Shown piece after piece: positions 16,708-25,563 of a stretch of DNA of 25,563 nucleotides. The notes under the pieces were generated by a model. That model made no database searches and was not told the DNA's origin. It saw only the letters and a program-made list of their open reading frames with translations. The position numbers and the translations under genes were made by a program. Origin of the DNA: Cylindrotheca closterium (Eukaryota > Bacillariophyta > Bacillariophyceae > Bacillariales > Bacillariaceae); assembly GCA_933822405.4 (NCBI GenBank), contig CAKOGP040001892.1, forward strand, positions 186,912 to 212,474, written 5' to 3'. Each line of letters opens with the position of its first letter. Positions within the stretch are counted from its first letter, which is position 1.

Positions 16708-19700
16708 ATGGCTTTCGCCGCACAAGCACAACGTAAAATGGCACCGGAGGCTGCTAGTCTTCCGGCCATTGCTAGAAGGGCGTCCTCCAAACAAAATCGC
16801 GTCAATTTTGGTGGAGATGAAGGACTCTCCCGATTTAGTATTGACAGTGTGAGTATGGCGGAAGGCAGTGACAATGGGAGTGCTCCAAACGACAGTGGAC
16901 CCTCTCGCTCCGGTCCCTCCAATCTGTTAGCGGCCTCTCAAGACACATTTACCAAACAAGAAACCAAAGCCGTCAATTCTGTCAAGACTGTTGTCTATTT
17001 GATATTGTTCTTATCAGCTGTGGGATTCGCTGTTGGAACTTACTTTTTGGTGGAGCAAGAGCAATCCCAAGCCTACAAATCCGACTTTTATTCATTGACG
17101 GACATGGTGGCCATGGACATTCAACTGAAAATCAGAAATGCGGTCACTCAATTGCAAACGACCTCATCTTCCATCACTTCCCTTGTGACTAAAACCGATT
17201 CCATGGTCACACTTCCTCAATTTGATCGAAGAATGCAAGATTATGGAAACACTACCGCCATGGTCTTGTATGCTCCTTTGATTACTCAAAATGATAAGAT
17301 TCGTTGGGAATCCTATGCCAAATCCAATCAAGATTGGATTGATAAATCCCTGGAACAACGAGGATGGACCGCTACCACTTCAGAGATTCCCCCCACCATT
17401 CAATCACTAAACTCGACCTCCATCTTTCAAGATCGTTTTGCCCCCATTTGGCAAATGTCGCCCGTTCCTACAGATCGCTCCATCATCAACAACGATTTGC
17501 TGTCGCTCGCGGCGGTGGCCAGTTTGTTAAAACGACTCGATGAGAGTGCTGCCACAAAAAAGGCGGAAATGTCAGGTCTCGAAGATGTCACGGCACTACT
17601 TGCCTTCTCGAATGAGTTTGATGCCTTGACCGATGAGGCCGACCAAAGTCCTACCAGTCTTTTGGCAGTGCCAGTCTATGAGGATTTCACCTCTTCGACC
17701 ATTGTTGGTTATGTGGTGGGTGTCTTTCAGTGGAATACCATGGTGACCTATCCATTGGAAGATGCGGAAGGCCCCATTATGGTGGCCATTAGCCAGAGCT
17801 GTGGACCCAGCTTTTCCTACAGGGTCGATGCTTCCGGACCCTCCTTTTTGGGCACTGGATCCATGAGCCATGACGCTGATTTGGAAAATGAGTACCCACT
17901 CTTTTCCTCGTGTGATTACGCAGTCAAGGTGTCGTCTTCCGAGGCCTTCAAGGACTCCTATCAAGACTCGGCTCCTCTCGTCTCGGCCTTTTTGGTATTT
18001 ATCCTCTTTTTGTTCATCATGAGCGTCTTTTTCATGTACGATTGCATTGTCCAACGTCGTCAAAAGAAACTCTTGATGACGGCCCAACGTACCAACGCTG
18101 TGGTGTCGAGTCTCTTCCCCGAAGACGTTCAACGTCGTATCATGCAAGAAGCCGAAGCTAACGAAAAGAAGGAACAACGCATGACGGTAACCAACAAGAT
18201 GAAGGAATTTCTACAAGATACCAATGAACAGCCAAACAACTCCAAAAAGGCTACGGAACTCCGTGGAAAGCCAATTGCCGATTTCTTTCCCGAAGCGACC
18301 GTCATGTTTGCCGATCTCGTCGGTTTTACGGCCTGGTCCAGTATGCGAGAACCGACTCAAGTGTTTACGCTCCTGGAAACCGTGTACAATGCCTTTGATG
18401 AAATTGCTCGAAGACGACGCGTCTTCAAGGTCGAAACCGTTGGAGATTGTTATGTGGCCGTTTCCGGTTTGCCCGATCCATGTGTCGACCATGCCTTGGT
18501 CATGGCTCGGTTTGCCAGTGATTGCCGAATTCGAATGAACGATTTGGTCAAGGAACTAGAGGTTAGCTTGGGTCCTGATACTACCGAACTCGCCATGAGA
18601 TTTGGATTGCATTCGGGGCCAGTGACTGCTGGTGTGCTTCGTGGTGACAAGGCTCGTTTCCAATTGTTTGGAGATACCATGAACACAACCTCGCGCATCG
18701 AGTCTACTGGAAAACGCGACCGGATTCATATTTCTCAAGAGACTGCAGATTATCTAATCAAGGCTGGAAAGACTCACTGGCTCAAGCTTAGAGAAGACAA
18801 GGTGACTGCAAAAGGTAAGAAGAAGAAGAAGAAGAATGGTGCTAGAATTTGGTGGCCATTTTTTGGAGATTACCAAGTGTGCTAACTCTGCTGCTCTTTC
18901 GAACCCTATCTCTACAGGCAAGGGAGAACTCACTACCTACTGGCTCGCCATCAACAAACTTCGTGGTGGTGGCAAGGACATGGCCAACGGCAGTCAGTCT
19001 TCGGAATGGTCCTTGGGCGACTCAGATCATCATCAGGGTGCTGGCGCCGAAGCCACGAGCACCACGTCCGACGACGAAGACAAGCTCACCGAAAAGCACC
19101 GCCGTTTGGTCAACTGGATTACCAACGAGATGGCCGAAATTTTGCGTCAACTCGAAGTGTCCCGTATCGGAAGAGAAGATTACAAGTCGTTGGTGGATTT
19201 GGAACAACTCTCTGTCATGAGAGAGGCTGGCAAGAATCCACTCGACGAAGTTATTGAAATTATTACATTGCCCCGGTACAGTGCCCAATCCAGAGCTACT
19301 TCGGACGAATTGGAGCGAGAGAATTACATGTTGCCCAAATTTGTTATTGACGAACTACGAAGTTATGTCTCCACCTTGGCTGGAATGTACTTGGAGAATC
19401 CATTCCACAACTTTGAGCATGCCAGGTATGTCTCCTTGGTATTTTTGCCTTGTCATGAACTGGATTGGTTTGCGTTTGTCAGGCTTGCAATAACTCACCG
19501 TATCATTTCTTCTTTGTCAATAATCCTACAGTCACGTAACAATGTCTGTGGTCAAGCTGATGTCCCGTATTGTTGCCCCCAATATCCAGATTGAAGATGA
19601 TGACATTGAAGCTGCTCTTCACGACAAGACCTATGGTATCACTTCTGATCCATTGACTCAATTCGCTGTCGTCCTTTCCGCCTTGGTTCACGATGTTGAT

Positions 19701-20882
19701 CACCCTGGTGTGCCCAACTCACAGTTGACCAAGGAGGGAACTCGTCTGGCCGAACTCTACCGAGACAAGTCAGTTGCCGAACAAAACTCGGTCGACTTGG
19801 CCTGGACCCTGCTCATGGAAGGAAACTTCAAGAATCTACGAAAAACGATCTACCATACAGAAGATGAATTCAAGCGATTCCGAGCTCTTCTCGTCAACAC
19901 CGTTCTGGCTACAGATATTATGGACAAGGAACTCGGTTCCTTGCGTAAGGCCCGATGGAACAAGGCCTTTAACGAAGAGGTTGTGGAAGATCAAATAACA
20001 TCTGTCAATCGCAAGGCTACCATTGTTATTGAGCATATTATCCAAGCTTCCGATATTGCGCACACGATGCAGCATTGGCACATTTACCGAAAATGGAACA
20101 GTCGATTGTTTGAAGAAATGTACAAGGCTTACACTGAAGGACGCGCCGCGAAGAATCCTGCCCAAACGTGGTACGAGGGCGAGATTGGTTTCTTTGACTT
20201 TTACATCATTCCATTGGCCAAGAAGTTGAAGGATTGTGGTGTGTTTGGTGTTTCCAGTGACGAATATCTGAACTACGCCATGCAAAACAGAAGAGAATGG
20301 GAACTTCACGGGGAAAAGGTTGTTGCTGGTATGGTCGAGTCCATTCGTATGAAGACATCGTCAAATTACCGCAAGCCTGCATTGGCTGCCGATGGCCATG
20401 CCAATGTGAATATTGACCAGCTCAATTTGAGACAGATTCCAACGGAGATTTCTACAGTTCCAATGACCGAGTTGCCACCAGCATTGGATGTTCTCTTTGC
20501 CGATGGTTCGGACACGACTTGCTTTCAATTTGCTCGTTCGGTTGCCAAGATTGCTCCCAAGTGGAATGTCAAGTTTGCCAACAGTGGAGCAAAGGCAGTC
20601 CAAATTGCTACTCAACCCAACACCAAGTTCGATCTTATCTTTATTGATCAATACTTTGTGAGTGATGACAGTGAAGTCTTGGGAACGGACGCCGTCATTG
20701 AAATGCGCAACACTGGAATTCGTGGACGAATCTGTGGTATGTCGGCCAACGATCACGAAAACATTTTCGACGATGCGGGAGCCGACTCCTTCATGTTCAA
20801 GCCTCTTCCACAGAATCCAGAGGCACTGAAACAAGATCTGCTGCGTATCTTGAATGGAGGTGACGAGGATGATATGATTTAA
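16708..20882 (+). CDS. Membrane nucleotide cyclase-phosphodiesterase-receiver fusion, three exons
   Basis: Exons 16708-18814, 18918-19425 and 19532-20882 give 1321 residues. Membrane span 1 (about 92-113) and span 2 (about 421-447) enclose a CHASE-like sensory ectodomain (APLITQNDKIRWE). The class III cyclase (about 528-712) has metal Asp536 and Asp580, purine-binding Glu576 (KVETVGD) and Asn659/Arg663. Glu576 favours GTP, but the partner position usually Cys in guanylyl cyclases is Gln652. The class I phosphodiesterase (about 780-1115) has H866 and H870 (HNFEHASH), H925-D926 (HDVDHPG) and D1046; the purine-binding Gln is Glu1089. A receiver-like domain (about 1190-1317) has D1196, phospho-acceptor D1244, S1276 and K1295. 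Start: first ATG of the frame (MAFAAQ). The protein should make and destroy the same messenger. I recall a bifunctional guanylyl cyclase/phosphodiesterase in the pheromone response of the diatom Seminavis robusta. Confidence 0.93.
18815..18917 (+). other. Intron 1 of the cyclase-PDE gene (103 bases)
   Basis: GTAAGA at 18815, CTACAG ending at 18917, phase 1. Splicing makes VTAKGKGELTTYWL, the standard end of a class III cyclase domain. If retained, the frame reads a lysine run and stops at 18885. Confidence 0.92.
19426..19531 (+). other. Intron 2 of the cyclase-PDE gene (106 bases)
   Basis: GTATGT at 19426, CCTACAG ending at 19531, phase 2. Splicing makes NPFHNFEHASHVTMSV, the conserved start of a class I phosphodiesterase catalytic core. 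Confidence 0.93.
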
Positions 20883-21031
20883 AAAAGGAATGATAAAAAT
20901 GTATAGGGTATGCATGTAGATATTATTTTTAAAAAACAATGAAAAGAAAAACATTGCACACTTTTGCAACAACTGCAGTACGTGTTGCTGTCAGCAGTTA
21001 TTCATAGCCACAATATTGTCATAATCCTACA

Positions 21032-22259
21032 TTACTCGACTACAGCATCAATGAATGGTTTTCGTTCCTTGTATCCTTTGTAGTACCATGACACCAGGTC
21101 GTCTTCCAATTTGTTCTTGGCCCCCTCCCATCCAAGCTTTTCCCTGGCCATGTCGGGTGCCACATAAAAGTTGGTGGCTCGAAATGGAAAGTCTCCCTTT
21201 TCGTCCCCGGTCGATTCAATTTGGACGTTACTCACGCTGGCCGCCTTGGCACAAAGTTCCGCCACCTCCTTGTACGACACCAATCGATCCGTTCCGCAAT
21301 TAAAGTATCGCTGGGCAACGGCTTCTTCCTCCTTGTCCAAAACAGACGCCAACAAGGAGGCCACATCCTTGGAGTTGGTCAAGGATACCATTTGACTTCC
21401 GTCTCCCGGCATGGGGACCGGAGCATCCTTGAGGATGTATTCAAAATAATAATCCAAATAATCAAATTTGTTGGCCTTTTCTCCATAAATGTATTGTGGG
21501 CTGAATGCATTGGAATGGAATGAATGATGACGCTGTGTTATTAGTTGCAAACTGCTTGGTTTTGATACATCAATGAATCATCAATAAATCATTATCCTCA
21601 TCATTTGAGACTTACCGGAAGGACACTAGTGGGAGTTTCTTTTCCAAAACGTATTGTTCGAATTGATATTGACCCGAAGATTCCTTGACTGCCGTCGTTT
21701 CCGACATGGGACCATCCGCATCTGCATCAGGAGTGTACATGCCAGCAGACGAAACGTAACAATACATTTTCAGGTTGTCCCATTCCGCCGCGCAATCGAC
21801 CAAAGCCTTGTACTCCGCAACCGGCTTCTTGGAGGCATTGTCAAAGACATATTCGAATGAAAATCGTTTCCCACCCAACATGTTTTGCATAAAGTGCATG
21901 TCAATGAAATCAGAGCCCATGCTAATGGGAAGATAATTCACTTCCACTCCCTCGAGATCTGTCCCATAGGACTTGAAGGGTTCCTTCTCCATATCGCAGT
22001 CTTCATCTTGCAAAATAGTAATGTTGGTGATCTTATCCTTGTAGTTTTCTTGCAAGACTTTTGCCAATTGATATCCGAGTTCTCCATGACCACCGCCCTT
22101 GTTTTGAATGATCAATGCCGATGCGTCCAAGGAGGAGGAGGAGGAGGATGCTGATGCTGAAGGCTGCTGATGGTGATGTTTCCCAATATTATTAGAACGA
22201 TTGGTAGTAAATGCAGCTGCTAACGTGGCTTGCAAAACGAGGATTAACCACAATTTCAT
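21032..22259 (-). CDS. Plastid-targeted CSP41-like protein (atypical SDR / NAD-epimerase fold), one intron
   Basis: Joining 22259-21616 to 21500-21032 gives 370 residues. The leader MKLWLILVLQATLAAAFTT is a signal peptide ending in an A-F junction, the hallmark of diatom bipartite plastid targeting. A Ser- and His/Gln-rich linker follows. The mature part has a glycine-rich nucleotide loop (NKGGGHGELG), the YVSSAGMY strand and FRPQYIYG across the splice. Later come the RYFNCGTDRLVSYKEVAELC and FPFRATNFYVAPDMAREKLGW blocks. These match chloroplast stem-loop binding proteins (CSP41a), which bind and stabilise or cleave chloroplast transcripts rather than act as sugar epimerases. The SDR catalytic YxxxK is not evident, as in CSP41. 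The gene is convergent with the cyclase-PDE gene (149 bases apart) and head-to-head with LRR pseudogene D (146 bases). Confidence 0.87.
21501..21615 (-). other. Intron of the CSP41-like gene (115 bases)
   Basis: On the minus strand it begins GTAAGT at 21615 and ends TTCAG at 21501, phase 2. Splicing joins LPLVSF to RPQYIYG, restoring a conserved block of the family. Confidence 0.92.
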
Positions 22260-22405
22260 GGTTTATGAGATGGGTGCTATATATTATTGCTTTAACTGAC
22301 AAATCTTCTGTCTTCTTTATTTATCGGTATGTGTGGGGGTTGTCAGTATCATATCATCATGCTTGCATCCTCACTTAGATTTCAAAAAAAATCGAGATTG
22401 CCACA

Positions 22406-24175
22406 ATGACGTCACATGAACTATTTGGGGGTGAAGAATGCATTTGGTTTTCAAAGCAACTCTTAAAAAAATTGTCCCCAGAATTTCTGAAAGAATTAAA
22501 GGTTCATCCTCTCGTTCGACAGATTCCAGATGAAGCTTGTCGCAAGTTCGAACAACTCACACGCGTCAATTTCAATGGTTCCGCTCTAACATCAATTGGA
22601 AAGTTAGCTTTCTAGGGATGTACAAGTTTGCTGGAAATCGAAATTCTTCCAACTGTGACGATTATTGGAGAAGCGGCATTCGCTGTTTGCCGCTCATTGA
22701 CAAAAGTTCATTTTCATGAAAATGGTTTGTTGGCGACCATTGGAGACAAGGCCTTTCACGACTGCTCGTCTTTGATCGAAGTCAACATTCCCTCTAGTGT
22801 GGAAACCATTGAAGATAGTGCCTTTTCCAAGTGCACACTCTTGGCAAGACTGTTGTTCTTCGAGGAGGGACTGAAAACAATTGAAAATGAGGCTTTTGCC
22901 TGCTGTGTCAAATTGGAAAATGTGGACATTCCGAGAACTGTTGAAATATTGCGCAGCGGTGCCTTTCATAAATGCACATCGTTGCAGGAATTGAATATTG
23001 AGGAAGGAAGCTTGAGAGCGATTGGAGAAAGTGCCTTTCTGGCTTGTTCTAAATTGCAGAGACACTCAACATTTCTTCCACTGTTGAGCGCGTTGAAATG
23101 GAGGCATTCAGCCTTTCTAAATCTTTGGGGGTAATCAAGTTTCAGAGTGGACTCAGATATTTGGGAGACTTTCCCTTTTCGTCGGTGTGATAATTTGCTA
23201 AGCCGTTGCTCTGCCGGCCTCTGTCGAAATATTTGGCAGCTTCGCTTTTTATTGCTGTCGCAAGTTGGTGTCATTGGAATTTGGAGGTAGCCATAGAACT
23301 GTGAAGTTACATGACGATGCCTTTGTTGAATGCATGAATTTGGTAAATGTTTGTCCTCCTCCCTCCATATCGTTAACGACCACAACAAGTACTGGAGCTT
23401 TTGCCAACTGCACCTTTGCTGGCTGCACAACGCTGCAAAATCAATATGGCTCGGACATGGCGTCTGCCCTGATGCATCGCTTCGACAACTTTCCGATACA
23501 CAAGAAATATTACCACGCTTCTGTCACAACAATAGATGAGCTTGCTCGGGAGATTGAGTTATCAATGCAATCGTCGCAAGAAGGCAATACTACTACCAGC
23601 GATCACTTGGTGGATCCTTTCGGAATGGCACCATTTCACTTTCTACTATCAGCTGCAAACTGCAGGACTGACCTATTACAAGTCCTACTAAATGCGTATC
23701 CACCCAACGTCATTGGATGGAAAGATGTAAATGGAAAGACTGCCATTGAATACTTGACGCAACGAAGCTTTCATCTAGATGAAGACGCTCGAACCATGCT
23801 TCGAAGAGCACTCCAACGATGGTTGGTGGGTTCGATATCGAGTTGGAATGGGTTCGAATCTTGGAAATCGGACATGACGGATAGGATGAATGCAATTAAA
23901 TTGTTGCGGAGCACGAATTGGAACGAAGACAATCTTTGCTTCGAGAAACGTCAATGGCTCTGTCGCGGTACGAACGGATAGAAGCCACAACGTTGCTCGA
24001 GTTGTTGTCGTTGTGGAAAAATGAAATGAAGGCTGCAATTGGTGCGTCGGCAGAGAACGCAGTCGACAAGGATAACCGAGAAGCAAATCGGATTCGAAGT
24101 GGTGCTTCCGTTATCATCCCGAATGTGCTGATTGCAATCCTTTCTAATGTCACTAGCTATAGCACGTGTACTTGA
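22406..24175 (+). pseudogene. LRR pseudogene D (BspA-type, ankyrin-like C-terminal part)
   Basis: Full-length relative of genes A-C on the opposite strand, from MTSH to a stop at 24173-24175. Lesions seen by comparison are as follows. A nonsense TAG at 22613-22615 stands where A and C have TAT. Two extra bases lie near 23059-23061. Two single-base-scale frameshifts lie near 23170 and 23203. A 5-base insertion lies near 23897-23902. Between lesions the protein is clearly readable: LRRs, the block DPFGMAPFHFLLSAANC, GKTAIEYLTQ, and a tail ending SYSTCT. The first 200 or so bases follow A/C closely, while the central LRRs (VKLENVDIPRTVEILRSGAF) follow B. It is very unlikely to make a complete product. 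Introns would not repair the nonsense codon and all frameshifts, and no suitable sites are seen. Confidence 0.9.
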
Positions 24176-24712
24176 TCGGGAAATATTATGTTTTTTTACA
24201 ACTAATTTTATATTAATAGACTCTCCCCTCTGCCCTCTGGGTAGAGTATCGGGTAACGCTACCGGTAATACTTGTAGTGCGACCTATTAGCCAAGCAGGA
24301 TGACTACTTCTCCATTCCAGTGACCAACAAACACCACGTGTCGTATTCATTCTTTATTCGACATGCAAAAGTGACTTACCACGTCAAATCGGACTAATCA
24401 AACGACGATCAAAGTTCAGCAGTCGGAGTGGCTTCACAATAAATGTTTGTCACGCTGCGACAAGCCAAATAAGAAATCCAACGCATTGGCGACAAAAATC
24501 TTTCCGTTGACGGAATAGCGATTCTTGTTGCCCGATTTGAGATTTTTACTTCACGTGACAAAAACTGCTTGCGGAATCATTTCATCGGAAGAAAAATAGT
24601 TCTGAAGAGTGCACACACAAACAAAAATCCTGAAATCGTTCTCACACTCAAACTCAAACTCACACCCACAACAACAATAAACTACCACCAATATAATAAT
24701 AACAACAACAAG
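24176..24712 (+). promoter_or_regulatory. Upstream region of the small stramenopile-type gene
   Basis: About 540 bases between the pseudogene and the small gene. CACGTG-type hexamers occur at about 24335 and 24553. The last 100 bases are rich in CACA and AACAACA, as expected for an untranslated leader. No gene is seen here. Confidence 0.5.
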
Positions 24713-25090
24713 ATGAGCATCTCTTTCTCTGCCACACCCGTCATTCATGACCATTTGAGCCGAGAAGATTACTCCGAAACTGAACATCGCCAAACTTGGT
24801 ACAGCAAGAAGGAACTTTCATCAATCAAGAAAGACACCAAGAAGACCATAACATGGATCATGGGTGGCATGAATGGCAACCGCGATCTCTTTTGTGAGAA
24901 GGGCTTGGAAGCCAAGACTCCTACCAACCTTCGCAAGCACAAGTTGCACAAGGAAGAAGCCATCCGCACTGTTCTAAAGGCCCAACAGAATCCTACTTAC
25001 AAAAAGGATCCAGAATGTTTGGCCAAGGCATATGCCACTTATTCCGCACCAAGTATGGCAGAAGCCATGATAATGGCAGCTACCGAGTAA
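24713..25090 (+). CDS. Small conserved stramenopile-type protein, function unknown
   Basis: A 125-residue protein from the ATG at 24713, chosen because the open frame before it is leader-like (CAACAACAAG). The pattern is that of a small family I associate with diatoms and other stramenopiles. It has a TWYSKKELSSIKKD block (28-41), a GLEAKTP turn (64-70), a basic amphipathic helix LRKHKLHKEEAIRTVLKAQQ (73-92), and a final helix with AKAYATYSAPSMAEAMIMA. No signal peptide, membrane span or catalytic motif. The charged helices suggest a small cytosolic or nuclear binding protein. Role unknown. Confidence 0.8.
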   Translation: MSISFSATPVIHDHLSREDYSETEHRQTWYSKKELSSIKKDTKKTITWIMGGMNGNRDLFCEKGLEAKTPTNLRKHKLHKEEAIRTVLKAQQNPTYKKDPECLAKAYATYSAPSMAEAMIMAATE

Positions 25091-25563
25091 GCGAGAGAGA
25101 GAAAGAGAGATTCGCGTCTATTGCAATGTTAGACATGTATACGAGAAAAGAACAACACTCGCACAAGACTACACTACCAACACCCGAGCTATCGAACTAA
25201 AGACCGCTCGGACTAGCCAAGAGCGTGCGTGAAAAAGGGGGCATTCGTCATCGATTCACTCACTCGCTCTTTCGAGGCAGGCACAAGCTATTTTCCATCG
25301 ACCTGTCATAATCCGAACAACCAAAGGAGGCGACAGGTCATTATACTTTCACACACAAAAAAAACAAAAAAAAGTTCCAAATAAGGCATCCATCAGCTAT
25401 AGGGTGCAACAACAGAGTGCCGCCACTAGCAATCACCAGAGCTTAACAGTTAGATATTTTTTGAAACAATGACTACCTTTGATACGTATTCTGAATGATG
25501 CTACCAGAGACCCAAGGACACACTGCTGTCTTAATTCTCCTCTGTACGATTGAGATTTCCATA
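25091..25563. other. Right-edge non-coding stretch
   Basis: Downstream of the small gene. It contains a GAGA-rich tract just after the stop (25093-25111) and an A-rich run at about 25356-25373. No ORF with family resemblance and no RNA gene were seen. The window ends inside it. Confidence 0.5.

Noticed and set aside
17596..18177. 193-codon minus-strand frame opposite the cyclase ectodomain
   Set aside because: It is a shadow frame; the plus strand is well supported by catalytic motifs and splice continuity.
20361..20972. 203-codon minus-strand frame opposite the receiver part of the cyclase-PDE gene
   Set aside because: It is a shadow of a strongly supported coding exon and has no domain.
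21032..22259. Sugar nucleotide epimerase
   Set aside because: The fold fits, but no clear YxxxK active site is visible and the conserved blocks match CSP41-type RNA-binding proteins better.
25356..25373. A-rich run as a retroposon tail
   Set aside because: No retrotransposon coding sequence or target duplication is nearby; it is a simple A-rich tract.

Overview
The window looks like nuclear DNA of a stramenopile alga, most likely a pennate diatom. The genes are intron-poor, with short GT-AG introns of 80-208 bases that can be placed by protein continuity. One product has a secretory-type leader ending in an A-F junction, as plastid-targeted diatom proteins do. There is a membrane cyclase fused to a cyclic-nucleotide phosphodiesterase, an architecture I know from diatoms, and a cluster of BspA-type leucine-rich-repeat (LRR) genes of the kind expanded in pennate diatoms. 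I saw no bacterial-type operons, CRISPR arrays, rRNA or tRNA. I did not identify the species.

Layout. 1-9981 is an LRR gene neighbourhood on the minus strand: gene A (205-2001), a two-pore potassium channel with one intron (2306-4173), a non-coding stretch holding a scrambled LRR relic (about 5333-5820), gene B (6357-8105) and gene C (8329-9981). A and C are a near-identical segmental duplication (1-2003 versus 8127-9983). A fourth member, D (22406-24175, plus strand), is a pseudogene with about five disabling lesions.

10589-11512 (+) encodes a multi-spanning membrane protein with a CREST-like pattern of His, Ser and Asp. 12080-13421 (-) is an arginine-kinase-like phosphagen kinase with one intron. 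13926-15917 (-) is a disordered acidic/basic protein. 16708-20882 (+) is the largest gene, with three exons. It encodes a 1321-residue protein: sensory ectodomain between two membrane spans, class III nucleotide cyclase, class I phosphodiesterase and a C-terminal receiver-like domain. 21032-22259 (-) is a plastid-targeted CSP41-like NAD-epimerase-fold protein with one intron. 24713-25090 (+) is a small protein of a stramenopile-type family of unknown function.

How it fits together. I see no operon-like logic. Two themes stand out. The LRR family is visibly diversifying by segmental duplication, LRR copy-number change, gene conversion, mosaic formation and decay. The cyclase-PDE-receiver fusion puts synthesis and breakdown of a cyclic nucleotide under one membrane sensor, with a possible phosphorelay input. 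Coordinates of spliced genes span from start codon to stop codon; introns are listed separately.
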